Shown here: positions 1 through 11,532 of the stretch, in pieces
Position numbering within the stretch: the stretch's first letter is position 1
How the letters are laid out: each line of letters opens with the position of its first letter
Notes under the pieces: model-generated
The model's input: only the letters and a program-made list of their open reading frames with translations
Told to the model about the DNA's origin: nothing
Database searches by the model: none
Assembly: GCA_947561715.1 (NCBI GenBank)
Contig: OX387197.1
Location: 23,648,266 to 23,712,265 of the forward strand
Length of the DNA: 64,000 bases
From: Ascidia mentula
Lineage: Eukaryota; Chordata; Ascidiacea; Phlebobranchia; Ascidiidae
Direction of reading: 5' to 3'
Program-made: the position numbers and the translations under genes

Positions 1-1719
1 GCTGCAGAAACACACCCAAGACTTATCTAAAAACACAAACGTTAAATGTAAAAACAAATTGGTTATGTTAAGTTCCAGATATACAGTGACCATCACTTTT
101 GGTGGATGCATTTTAATTTGTGCGGTGGTTCATTTGTTTATTCATTTTGTTTTAGTGTTGTCCCGTCGATGTTTGCGTGGATTTATGGAAATCGACCGAT
201 TGTTAATTAACATCAAAGCGTTTCGCGGCGCGCAAAGTCTGCGAGATTGACACCCACAATAAAACTGCGTGGGGGTCAAGTCGACCCAAGGGAATTCGCG
301 CATGTCATACGAATTTGAACATGAACCCAGGGCATCCTGTTTTTTTACGAAAAATATACATTTTGGTAAAGTCTACGCAATGCTTCACTGTCGCTCATAT
401 ACACACATTTTGTCCTCAAAACAAATATTTGTTCTGAAAATGTTTCCAAAATAAAGTCTAGAGATGACGTCATATGAAACCTTTCAAAGTGAGACGAAAC
501 GCGTGCTGTCAAGATATTCTGTTCTTTTAGTCAGATTCTCTGTAGTGTTCGTGCCGTGGAAGCATGTAAACCAATAGGCGATTGCTGTATAGCAACATAA
601 ACACGCCTTCCAACTCAAACAAACGCACTATAACGCTCTGACACAAATGTTAGGAATCTCCGGGAGTTTCCCCTTCGAGATAACATGACGATGACGTCAT
701 TGTGGCATGCGGTCGTGACTTGTTCTTCCGTCCGTCCTTCCTCGTCCAATACGTCTTGGTTTAGGCCTGATGTCGTTTAATCGCCGCATTGTCCTTTTGT
801 TTGCCTAATCTGTCCCAAGGCGTGGCCTTTTAGATTGCTTGTGTATATTAGGCAGCGCGATCACTTACCAATCTTGATTGCAAATGAATGACAGATTGCC
901 AGATAGCATCTGAGCGCATTTTGCGCCCACTTAGCGAAGCGCCATGAAATTGATTTGCACCGATATTGATCCAAGACTTTATTGGCTGTCGATAAGTCGC
1001 GGCGAGCCAGTTACTGCCATGCATATGGGTTGGTGCAATATCGTTGCGGCTTCATGGTGGTTTGAGCTTCAGGGTAATTATCACCGGGGAGAAAACAACC
1101 TGCGATATGTAATGATTCCACGAAAAGTCGCTAATGACTTTTGTTTGATAATCCGTGTGCTTAGCGACATTATTTAGGGTTTAAGGTGCTCTATTTGCCT
1201 GACCTGTCGGAAAAGCGCATAGTGTACATTACTTCGCACAAATTTGGAAACAAGCGCTCTATTTTTGCACTAATGAAAATATGATTCCAGGAACGAGCGT
1301 GGAGGGGCATCATGTTGCGTGGATATGTACGTGCTCTTGTGTTTGGTCGTGTTTACGTTCCCTCTTTTTTCCCCATTGTTTATCCATTTGAAACTTGTAA
1401 AGTACAAGCGCTTTTTTGACATCTCCTGAGGAATCGACAACTCGTGATGGGCACCTTCTTTTAGGCGACGCCTTTTTTTCAAACAAAAATTTAAAAATTT
1501 TCTGTTGCGGCGGTGCTAATTTCCTCGGCAAAAGAAATCAGCCTGTCGCCCCATCCAGACACGTCCTTCTCTCCAAAACAGTATGACGTAAAAGTCCGGG
1601 CTGAAATCATGTTTCACCTTACATAACGTGGAACACGCGCCATTTTGTTTTCGAATCTCGCACGAAACTTCTGTGACGTAACGACCCGAGACCTTATTAT
1701 GTTGTGTGTTGTCCAACAG
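1..1719. other. Upstream stretch, no gene established
   Basis: The first recognisable RNF220 exon begins at 1720 in reading phase 1, so at least one earlier coding exon must exist, here or left of the window. I found no upstream exon with homology I could support. The short open frames here have no splice context or recognisable motif, so I call nothing. Confidence 0.4.
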
Positions 1720-4700
1720 GCAAGAGGAGCAGTCCGATGGTAGAAACTTGTCCTGTGTGCGGTGTGACTGTTCGTCCCTCCGAAGTCGCTTCTCACATTC
1801 AACAGGAGCTGGAAAGCCTTGGAAGGATACCGAGGTGATCCACAATATTTTATGTGATTCGCTTGACCACATTTTTTGTTTATGAAACGTGAAGCAAATC
1901 AGACTGGTGATGAGTGATCTTTTAACAATTCTTGCTTGATGTTGGTTGAAACACACACATTGTTAATTGACACTATTAAAATGTATAACGTCATCACTGC
2001 TTTGTTGTAGTTTGCTACCTTTAATATTTACCTGGATCTAAGATGATTCTATATTTTAATATTCTTCTTTTTTAACAATTGCAATTAATCTATTAGTGAA
2101 ACAAAGAGGAAGAACGCCACCTATCGTCGAAGTTCGACAGAACGACGGTCGTCTGTCTTCAGGGGGCAAGGGGTAAGTTGTATTTTTCTATGTAGGCTAA
2201 TTGTGTAAAACATTTGACCCTTAAATAACATAAAACGTATAAAGAAGCAACGAAAATCTTAATCTAAAAATAAGAGCAGCCTCAATGATTGTAAATAGTC
2301 TACTTTGGAAAAACTGCACAACAGGATATCTCGAGGTTATCAACGACCATCGCAATGCCTTCGGACGTGGCAATTAAAAACGTGCATCATTTGTGCGTTT
2401 GTAACCACTTCCAGAAGACACCGCGATACGCGCAATATCGATCTCCCCTCGCGTATGCACACAAGCAGTGCGATAAAACGGTATTCTTTATCCCATCAAC
2501 AAACTGTAGCGGATAAACATAAACGTGCGCTCCAAAAACCGACGCTAATTACCTGCAAGTCGAGTTGGCTTAAACGACAGTTTTGGGGTGCTACATGCAT
2601 GTGAAAGCCGGGACCCCGGCCTATGTTGTGGCCAAAGAGTCAACGGCTTAAGACCTCGTTTCGAGACCGCCAGAATTTTATCACTGATAAATGTTTATCG
2701 TTTTGCAGTCGTCGGCGACCAGCGCGACTTCGAGCAGTAAGAGATTGTCTGATCGTGACCTTTCCCCGAAGACAAACAGGAGTAATCGACTTAAGGTACA
2801 GCAACTTACTGGACAATCATAAATGTTTTTTTAGCAAACACAACCCAAACAATGTAGACGCTTAGGTTAAAAAATACGTTGTTGCTGTCTTAGCTCTTTG
2901 CTTTGTCCTCAATAGAAAACATCAGTAATCTTAGTCTATATTGCAGTTGCGAATCAGTGCGTGTTCTTCCAGTAATTTGTCCGTAAATTTAGAACCTTTT
3001 TAGTATTTGTAATGGACAATAGCGTATTATGTAACGGTAAACCCTGTTATCAACGGAATCAATCGGGGTCGTCTAGGTTTGGAAAACATCGCCTAACGAT
3101 AATTTGATTGCGATGCTGTTTTCGAGAAACGTGACCCGGTGTGTGGTGGCGGTCCATCAGGATTGGGCGCTTGGAGCTCATACGTTTTCTCTTGTTCTTT
3201 CCGCATGGTGGAATGATACTGATGGATTTTATTTTGTATTATATTTATGGATACAGAAAGTAATGGTGGAAGGGGCAAACAAAGTTGCTAAGGTTTATCT
3301 CGCAGGACGTTTAATTAGGATTTCGTGCATCTTTTTATCTCTCTTTTTGAAAGTAAGTTTCTCGCAATATTTATTATTCTTTTGATTACGTCAAGTTATC
3401 ATGCACAGAAGGAGTTTGTTTCTGGTCGTCATGGCCTCACAACACGTTTTCCAATCGACAGTTTGTGTCAACAACATAGTGTATTTAACTTAAGTATACC
3501 GTCGCTATGAAACGTTCCCCAGCCCAGACCCAGTCGGCGACTGATAAGAACTTAACAAGTCTTCGCGTCCAATCAAACGAGCACCGCGTGAGTAATAGAG
3601 TGCACAATCGAAAACCTGGAGCGCCGACCTCGCCAAACATTCCGCCGTTCGATTCCGATACATTATGAAAATCGGGCAACGTTCTGTGATGGCGGCCGCG
3701 CTTATCTGTCTCGACAAACACGAATAAGACGCCCGCGGAAAGTGAGGCAAGTCGATCGGGCAACACAAACTGGCTGTAAATCAGGCGTAAGTGGAGTAGC
3801 ACACGGAGACCGGTGGCACACGGGGGTTGACAACTTTCACCTGTCGTTTGCGCCGACGTCACTTTTCACAAAAAAATACACACACCAAACAGCGCGCCGT
3901 CTTCATGGCAACCTCGCCAGGAGCTTGCGTCACGCCGCGATTGAAAACTAACAAAAATTGCTCTGGAATCACCGGAGCACCTTGCAGAGGTTTATTAATG
4001 GCTCTTTAACTCGCTTCCTTCGTGTCGCCGCCGCATCGCGACCTGCGCGCGAGGTAACGCGTATTTGGCTTGGCACTTGTGGAGCGTCGCTCGGTGTGTT
4101 TGATGATCTCTAGACCCGCCCATCTCGATTTATGGCGTCATTTGTAATGCGAGCTACCGTGTGCTGCGGTTTGCGTGGCGTCTGGACATGTGCCAGCAAG
4201 TCGCAAATACGCTTCTGTTCTCGTGTAACGTCAGCGAAGATCACGACTTTCTGCTGCTTGGCAATAGACAAACTATCGGCCGCGTGTGTTTGCGGCTTGG
4301 AATGCGGTCGTACAAAAACCTCTAGTAAAAGCGCCATACATTAAATTCCAAGTTATCATGATTTTAAATCGCTGTTTAGTATTCTGCACCAGCTCCTGCG
4401 ATTTTCAGGTCTTCCACGCGCCGCCATCTCCTTGGGGTTTAACTACACGAAGGTTTCAAAATGTCGATTAAAAACATGTCGTAATTTCGATTGTGGTTGT
4501 TGCTTTAAATTTAGATAGCTGCACAGTGGGGTGTTCGGCAGATGGCCTCCAGTCGTAAATATGTCAACCCCTATTTCCTGCTTTCGTGAATAAATGTTTG
4601 TTCGCGCCCGAATAATGAATGTTTTTATTTACTTCTCCCATGCTTGCCATTCATCAGAATGCCTTCAGTCCGTTATTTCACCAGCTGGCAAATTTTGCCT

Positions 4701-7399
4701 GTAAACGAATACGTGAGATAAAACTGGCGTCATAAAAAAAAATCCTAAACAAGATTTGTGATCACGAAAATTCCACAATTGTGTTTGTGTGCTCAAAAAA
4801 AAAGAGAAAAAGGAGCAGACAGATTTTCCGAAGCGTCAGGTAAAATTCCCCATTCTTTCTTCTCCAACATCAATTAGACATCACGCTGTTCGCCATACAC
4901 CGGTTTAAACGAGATTACGCGACTTGTGATTTTGCATTCGTTCGACAAACGGATAATTGCTGTTCAACATTAGCGCTTGGGCGGCCGGCTGCGCACCTGA
5001 AATCTAATTAGGCGATCGACCTGCGGCCCGCACCATTCGAAAGGTCGTTATTATTCCGTATGTCGTTCTGCGCTTGTGACGGGTTCGGGTCGCGTGATTT
5101 ATGGCCCGTGGTGCCGTTCGAACACCCCTCGCCGAGAATAAGCCTCCAATTCTTGCCTGTCGACCTGCCCGATAAACGATTTGGCACTTGGTGGATTTCG
5201 AGTAAAGGCCCGCAAGCGATGGGTGATTAATCACCTAAGTTGTGACCGCGGCGCTTTGGAGCTTTGCTCGAGGAACCGTTTAACGAATCTAATGTTATGC
5301 TCACCGAAGCAACGCATTTTTGAGTTCCCCGCTTCCTTGTTGTCGATTTAGATGAATGGATTAGGGCGCCGCGAATTACGTTTGACAGATCGTCGACTTT
5401 GTAAAATGTCCCAGTGGGATTTTCCCAATAGGAGTTCTCGAGACTCGGGTCGAGGTAAAAAGTTCACGGAGCGGCCGAAAGGATTTTGTTGATTTCGAGT
5501 TTTTATTACTTTACATCAACAAGTTTCGGTTACAATTTTTTAACGCTTATTAGTGTTGATATTTTAGTTCACAAACTGCAGTGAAAGATGTTCTTTATAT
5601 GCCCTCGTTGTACCACTGTTTATTAAACAAGGAACAGTTTCTCAGTGTTTGTCTAATGCTGGATATTATGTGGTACATTTTTTATATAACACGTCCATTT
5701 CTGAAAAAACTAAACGTGTCTTGAAAACTTCCGATTCATCTCCATTTCATCTGCGCAGACTTACCATAAAGTGCGAGGCAACAGGATGGACCGCTTGAAT
5801 GCGAGGGTAGGTCACTGTATGCAGCCCACATCCCTCGCGATGTTGGGAGCCACTGGTCGACTTTGGGCCGCGTCGTCCAGCAGCACTGCTTCACATATGG
5901 AGGATACCTGTTGTCCTGTGTGCTCGTCACGCCTGAGCGGTTCGATCGCCAACATGAATGACCACGTGGAGGCGTGCTTGCGCAGGGTAAGTCGCTAATT
6001 GGTTTGTACTGTGTGAACTATCCTTTGGTCTATAAAGAAAAAAACACCGAAATTTTACTATTTTACAAGATGATTTTAGTGGTTGTAACGTGCACGCTTT
6101 CTGAAGCTACAATGATGATACTTTTAGAAAAAATGGAAAATATTTTTATGTGAAAACTAAACAACAACAACACACAAACATGGGTGATATCTTTCAGCAA
6201 AGGGCTACATCGAGACAGTTGGACGAAGACGAGCTTGTTGACGTAGAAGGAAACAACGACAACCCAACAACTCACAACTTCGTGGGTTTAGGCGGCACTG
6301 GATGCAACGACGACGACCGAAGCAACAAGAGTTTTGGTTCTGAGTACGAGTGGTGCGGACAGTCGCGGGTTCGAGTCACGGGGTTTGCTGAGAGCGCCTC
6401 GCGTCTCGCTGTATCTTCCGGTTATCACGTGGTGCGCCCATCGTCGCCCGGCGCTGACCAGGTCAGTTTTCTGACCCGCATGCGATAAGAAAACCTGATC
6501 GGGATTCGTGCCCTGGGTTCAAATCCCGGTATGGTAAACAAAAATAAAAAAAATCTAAAACTAAGACACCACAGAACAATGATGAAACATTTGCTACGTA
6601 TTTTCACAATTCGAACGCTGTTTGATGACACTTAAAAGGTTTGTGTGGGGTACATTGGTCTTTGTGACTGTAGTCCTTGCTGCTGCGTACGGTTTGATAA
6701 TTATTTATGGTTTAGTACTAGAACTGAATTGCAAAATGTTGTAAATACAAAACGGAGCCATGTCATTTTAGTTTTTGAATGTCGAATCGGACGACACCCA
6801 ATGTTTTGGACCAGTGCAGTTTACCGAAGAAGATCTCAACGCTTGTCGAAGTCCCCAAGACCCAAATGAGAGAGGCAGAACTCCAAAATCATCGTAAGAA
6901 TCTCACCATTGAGCAATTTTGCCAAGTTTCCTTTCGCTAAAAAACGTTTCACTCTTTGTTAGAACCAAACCCGGCACTTCGTTTACCCCCACTTGCTCCC
7001 CTGGCGTGGAATCACGTGACGAAACGGATGACTGCCCGCCGTCGCCAAACCAGCACACCACCGAGCAGTCTTTGCGCTGCAACATTTGCATGGTGAGGAA
7101 GTTTCGTTGTTAAAACCAATACCACAAACACTGATAAGAAGGCGCTTTCGTGCGTGTCTCATAATACTAGGTGTTATTCGTGACAAATGATAGTTTTTCA
7201 ACAAAAGCGCCGATATTGTGAAGCTATTTCTTCATCATGTTCGTGTTTACAGGACACATACACCGACCCGGTTGCCTCGATCCAGTGCTGGCACGTGCAC
7301 TGTGAACGTTGTTGGCTACGAGCGCTTGCTGTGAAAAAGCTGTGCCCTCAGTGCAACGCAATCACTACTGCCACCAAGCTGCGAAGAATTTTTCTTTGA
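1720..7399 (+). CDS. RNF220: RNF220-type RING E3 ubiquitin ligase, 5' end missing
   Basis: Eight exons keep phase throughout: 1720-1834, 2097-2172, 2709-2795, 5759-5986, 6198-6461, 6772-6893, 6963-7092 and 7253-7399, giving 389 residues plus the stop. The first exon carries a CPVC zinc finger followed by RPSEVASHIQQELE, like the N-terminal finger of RNF220. The 5759 exon encodes VRGNRMDRLNARVG and a second finger (CPVC...HVEAC). The 6198 exon has EDELVDVEG and EYEWCGQ. The RING is split after NICM and continues DTYTDPVASIQCWHVHC to CPQC, ending LRRIFL, very close to vertebrate RNF220. RNF220 family ligases act with E2 enzymes on nuclear and signalling substrates. The first exon starts in phase 1, so an upstream exon is missing. 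A poly(A) signal AATAAA lies at 7722. The human coiled coil before the RING is not evident. Confidence 0.9.
2796..5758 (+). other. Large RNF220 intron, no embedded gene seen
   Basis: This 2.96 kb intron separates the third and fourth recognised RNF220 exons. Short open frames are present on both strands but none has matching splice sites and family motifs. The left edge of the segmental duplication falls near its 3' end at about 5530, so the duplication begins within this intron. Confidence 0.6.
6463..6572 (+). mobile_element. Possible tRNA-derived SINE fragment in an RNF220 intron
   Basis: The matching intron of unit 2 (after 13136) lacks roughly 75 bp present here. The extra sequence contains GGTTCAAATCC at 6516-6526, a match to the RNA polymerase III B box, followed by an A-rich tract (AAAAATAAAAAAAATC). 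That is the layout of a truncated tRNA-derived SINE. No convincing A box is visible, so it may be a 3' fragment. The insertion is supported by the paralogous empty site; its identity is inferred. Confidence 0.45.
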
Positions 7400-8285
7400 T
7401 TGTCGGTTAGACTCCGTGTTTTTCGGTGTACACAAACTTTTTCGTGTGTGCATGTAGCCTCATCGCTTTACATTGAGGTCAATTTAATCGGTGTCTTACA
7501 GTGTTTCCCAATCCGGAAGGTACAAAGTTTTGTGTTGCATGGGGAGGTATGAAAAGATGGTCACGGAGAGAAATGTATCGAAAAAGTTTTCGAAACACTG
7601 GTCTGAAGATACAAGATAAATATCGCTACAAAGCGTTGTTGTATTCATAGAGTATTATTTGTGGTGTGGTCACTTTCAAGCGAATATATTTTGCCTGTGC
7701 GTTGTGTGATTGTAACGTTTAAATAAAATTCCTACACGATGACAAGGAGTAAAAAAGTTTGTTTTAAAAGTAGGGAAGACAAATGCTTGCAAATCTTCTA
7801 TGAAAACTGATCTGATCCTTGATCTGGGTTTATGAATTCCACCCTTAGGCTCTTTATTTGTGACCTTAGTGAATTGTATGGTTGCAAATATACAAAAAAA
7901 GTTTGGATGAGGAAGAAAGTAAAGTTGTTAATTTTGTCATTTTTGAGGCAGGGAAAACACCGCCCGCTCCAACAGACATTTGCGTTGCGATTTTTTCTGC
8001 TGATTGAAGTGTTGGCCGTTTGGCCCACTTTGAGTTTCGATAAACTTTTTAATTAGAAAGAAACTTAGCTAAATAGTAAGTGACATTTTAAAACAACCTG
8101 ACAGTAGTGTTGCAAAATAAAATTTAATTGAGTCTGGGAGGCAATTCAGTACAGTACATTTAATGCATCAGAAAACGGCCGGAATATAGGTGTATAAAAC
8201 AAACAAACAATTATTTTTTCTCATCTAATTTACTCAGATTTTTATATATCCAAATTGTCCAACTCTTAAAATTTTGAGCATTGCA
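7400..8285 (+). other. RNF220 3' flank and spacer before the PNGase F-like gene
   Basis: It holds the probable RNF220 3' UTR with a poly(A) signal AATAAA at 7722-7727. About 110 bp before that signal (7632-7740) is sequence also found at the end of the FHIT unit 2 copy. The last 200 bp are AT-rich; a pyrimidine stretch ending TTTACTCAG at about 8238 could be a splice acceptor for a 5' UTR exon or trans-spliced leader. Confidence 0.5.
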
Positions 8286-10355
8286 ATGAAATCAATAGCT
8301 GTCTTGGAATGTTTCTGTTTCTTTTTTGCTTCTGTTGTGGCTGTTAACAGATTACGATCCACACTCAGCTCTACTACAGAGAGTCACAACTTTCTTGACT
8401 CAAAAGATAGTGAACTTCACATAAAGGCCAGCTCCTTCAAACCTGGCTCAGCAGCACAACCTTTTGATCTTTGGACTCTCAGAAAGGGAATGGTAAAGTA
8501 CCCCAGTGATGCCTTTCCAAACGGTGTCCCAGTTGGGCTTCATGCTTTCTCCAATGAATCTGCTTTCCTGGAATGTATGTGGACTAGCAGTGACTCTCTT
8601 GCAGACTTTGTTAAAACAGCACCAATTGATGCTCGCTACGTATTTATGACCTTTGAGAAAAATGCTGTGGATGTAGTTACTAGGATGGAATCAACATTAA
8701 ATAATGCCTTGGACAATTCTAATCTATCCCAAGTAGACCAGGAAACTTTCCGCAAACATTCTTATTTTGTTGTTACACCAGTCGATGAGATGGGAAACTG
8801 GATAACATCCTTGCTAAATGCTTGGTCTTGCAGTGGTCACGGCTGTGGGTACGACCAAATACTTTTCCATTCTGAGCAATGGTTCCCACAAGTCAATACA
8901 ATCAAGCGTCTTGATGCTAGATATGATTGGGCCTTTAATCATCAGTGGACCCCTAAAACTGCTACTTTGTCACCAGTAACAAACCCTTGCATCTCAGATA
9001 ACCTTGGGGCATTTAAAAATGGTACAGTAGCAGTAATTTCTGCCTCAGAAACCGGCTGCTCAATTGGAACCAGTGTTGCAAATTTGCAAGAAGCTGGAGC
9101 TGTCGGTGTTATTGCATACTCCATGAATGGAGAGCCAGTTAAAGAATTAAACTGCATTGGTGATGAGTGCAACACTATGATAAATATACCTGTCATGAGC
9201 ATTGACTTCAATCAAAAACTTATTGATGCATTAAACAAAGGAAAAGATGATGTCACCGCTACACTGCAAACAACACCATCCCCAAACTTCTACTTTACAA
9301 TAGACAGCAATGGAAATCTAGCAGAAGCAGGCTGGTTTTTATACCCTTCTCTTCAGTTTTTAGCTTGGCAAATGCAGTGGCTTGAGTATGTGCGTGCACT
9401 TCAAAATAACATATCTAGCTTGAATGATTATGTAGTTCCAGTCTTTAATAATACAAAAATGCAAGGCAAAAATGGTACAGGATACACTGTGTTAGAACTC
9501 AAAGACTTGCATCTTTATGAGTCACTGTACCTGGACATGCATTTAGGATGTCCTGGAGATATGGACGAGGATTGCCCACCATGGGATCACACTCCAACTT
9601 TGTATGTTTCTTGTAACAAATCCTCCTCTTCGATGGTGGAAATTGGAAGATGGATTACTGCATTTCGTCGAAGAATCGGTCACTGGTTGACTGATATAAC
9701 ACCTTTGCTCCCAGTACTGGCATCTTCACAAGATACGTCTCAGTGCACATTCCTTCTAAAAATGTCTTCCTGGTGGGCACAACCATGGCTTGCAACCCTA
9801 AATCTCAGATTTGTACGAAAACCACACTCATTTAGTGTTGTCGGAGGTTGGTCAAATAACTTGGCAGTGCTGTACCCATATACAGTCTTACCTCTATTTC
9901 AAGGAGGCACGTTTGACAAGACATATAACCAAAAATACAAACCCTACCCTCTTAAAGTACCCAGTGGCACCAAGCAAGTGAAGATTTATGCAGTCATCAC
10001 AGGGCATGGGTCAGACAATAACAACTGTGCTGAGTTTTGTGTGACATCCCATCATTTCACTGTCAATAATAAGACATATATCAAGACCTTCAGCAATGCT
10101 GGCACACCATTAGGTTGTGCTGAGCGTGTACCACAGGGAGTTGTACCCAATGAGCACGGGACATGGCTGTATGGTAGAGATGGTTGGTGTGATGGCCAGC
10201 AAGTGGACCCATGGATTTTTGACATCACAAGTGACTTGTCTATGACCTCAACCAATTCTATTTCTTATCAGGGCCTGTTCAATGGCCATGATCCAAGTCC
10301 TACACAGAATCCAGGCATTATAGACATGGTGTCATATGTTGTTTTCTATCATTAG
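8286..10355 (+). CDS. Secreted PNGase F-like protein with PA domain, copy 1
   Basis: One uninterrupted frame of 689 codons from ATG 8286; the frame stays open only 12 bases upstream and has no other ATG there. Residues 1-22 form a hydrophobic signal peptide. Residues about 40-215 belong to no family I recognise. Residues about 225-335 resemble a protease-associated (PA) domain (GTVAVI, LQEAGAVGVIAYS, IPVMSI). Residues about 395-689 resemble both PNGase F domains: CPPWD (Asp434) followed by YVSCN and EIGRWIT, then ITGHG, CAEFC (Glu583), VNN, GCAERV and GRDGWC. By memory of bacterial PNGase F, Asp434 and Glu583 match the catalytic Asp60 and Glu206, while the Glu118 position appears to be Ser. 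PNGase F releases N-glycans by cleaving the Asn-glycan amide bond; activity here is inferred. It is unusual in having no introns among intron-rich neighbours. Confidence 0.85.
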   Translation: MKSIAVLECFCFFFASVVAVNRLRSTLSSTTESHNFLDSKDSELHIKASSFKPGSAAQPFDLWTLRKGMVKYPSDAFPNGVPVGLHAFSNESAFLECMWTSSDSLADFVKTAPIDARYVFMTFEKNAVDVVTRMESTLNNALDNSNLSQVDQETFRKHSYFVVTPVDEMGNWITSLLNAWSCSGHGCGYDQILFHSEQWFPQVNTIKRLDARYDWAFNHQWTPKTATLSPVTNPCISDNLGAFKNGTVAVISASETGCSIGTSVANLQEAGAVGVIAYSMNGEPVKELNCIGDECNTMINIPVMSIDFNQKLIDALNKGKDDVTATLQTTPSPNFYFTIDSNGNLAEAGWFLYPSLQFLAWQMQWLEYVRALQNNISSLNDYVVPVFNNTKMQGKNGTGYTVLELKDLHLYESLYLDMHLGCPGDMDEDCPPWDHTPTLYVSCNKSSSSMVEIGRWITAFRRRIGHWLTDITPLLPVLASSQDTSQCTFLLKMSSWWAQPWLATLNLRFVRKPHSFSVVGGWSNNLAVLYPYTVLPLFQGGTFDKTYNQKYKPYPLKVPSGTKQVKIYAVITGHGSDNNNCAEFCVTSHHFTVNNKTYIKTFSNAGTPLGCAERVPQGVVPNEHGTWLYGRDGWCDGQQVDPWIFDITSDLSMTSTNSISYQGLFNGHDPSPTQNPGIIDMVSYVVFYH

Positions 10356-10520
10356 AGATGCATTTGATTGAATGTCATTCATATTATATGCAATTATGTT
10401 TACTATTATATATATGTTGACAATTTGTTATTTCTTCATTTGGCACTTTTGTTTCATGTTGTATATCAACAATTTTAATTACCATTCTTTTTGTTTGCAT
10501 AGGTATTATAACAAAAAATT

Positions 10521-11532
10521 ATGTCATCATCAGTTTTGAAATTTGGCACAAAACTAATTCCAGTTTCAACAACCTTTCTACAAACTAGCCTTAGCTATGC
10601 TGTTGTAAACATCAAACCTATCCTTCCAGGACGTATCCTTTATGATTCATGGTTGAATTTACTTGCGTTTTGCCATGTCGCAAAATTGAGATCAATTCTA
10701 AAATGAGTTTTTGTTGCAAAATCCGTCAGAGATGGAACAACACCAACATTAAAATCGAATCTAAAAGTTTTGTGTATATCTTTACGGGGGGTGCTTGCCG
10801 CATGCCGAAATGTAGAAAAATCGACAAAGATTGAAGTTTAATGGAACCTTGACGTAAGTTTGAAAGATGTCCTCGTGTGCTCCCAGCGGCCTGTGGCCAG
10901 ATTCAAAGATCTACGGTCGGAGGAAGTCTCGGATTTGTTCCTGTGTGCGCAGCGTGTTGCCAATGTCGTGGAAAAAGTGTACAACGCTACTTCTGTAACC
11001 ATGGCAGTGCAGGTGTGTCTGGAGCCCTTGGCGTCGAGTAATTTAAAATGAAGGGAAATGTAGACGATACATTATCCATCATGGCCACATTGTAAACAAT
11101 GCATACGTCTACAAGACTTGACCAAAGCTTTATATTATTCGACAGGATGGTCCAGAGGCCGGACAGACCATACGACATGTACACGTGCACGTTTTACCCA
11201 GAAAGGCTGGTGACTTTTTTATGAACGACGACATTTACACAGAGGTAAGGAAAACAAGTATAAAAAATCTAATATGCGTTGTCGTTAAACATATAAATAA
11301 CGCCACCGCTAATGTGGTTCGTCCGTGGTATCACCCGTTGATAATTTTGTTTAAACCGCTTGGTGGCTCTAAGGAGCAATACGTTTTGTAACGTACGTAT
11401 TTTTTCACTGTTGCTTGGCAGTTGCAAAAACACGATAAACCAGACGAAGACGAAAACGTAAAAGGTTTAAGATCGTTAGCCGATATGGAAGAGGAGGCAA
11501 CAAAATTGCGCAAATCAATGGAAAGGGAATGA
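10521..11532 (+). CDS. FHIT: FHIT, diadenosine-triphosphate hydrolase, intact copy
   Basis: Four exons: 10521-10632, 10867-11012, 11146-11244 and 11422-11532, predicting 155 residues (human FHIT is 147). The N-terminus FGTKLIPVS...[14 protein letters not shown] matches the FHIT start. Exon 2 reads [20 protein letters not shown]. Exon 3 carries the histidine triad [14 protein letters not shown], whose central His is the nucleophile that hydrolyses Ap3A. Exon 4 has [11 protein letters not shown] and [15 protein letters not shown], like the FHIT tail. All junctions are GT-AG and in phase. The ATG lies only 165 bp after the PNGase F-like stop, just downstream of a strong acceptor-like TTTTTGTTTGCATAG (ending 10501), which would fit an operon-like or trans-spliced arrangement; that is inference. 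The poly(A)-containing tail kept by the second copy is absent here. Confidence 0.93.

Noticed and set aside
1516..1956. 146-codon minus-strand open frame at the RNF220 zinc-finger exon
   Set aside because: It is antisense to the exon at 1720-1834, whose CPVC finger and phase-matched splice sites identify the coding strand.
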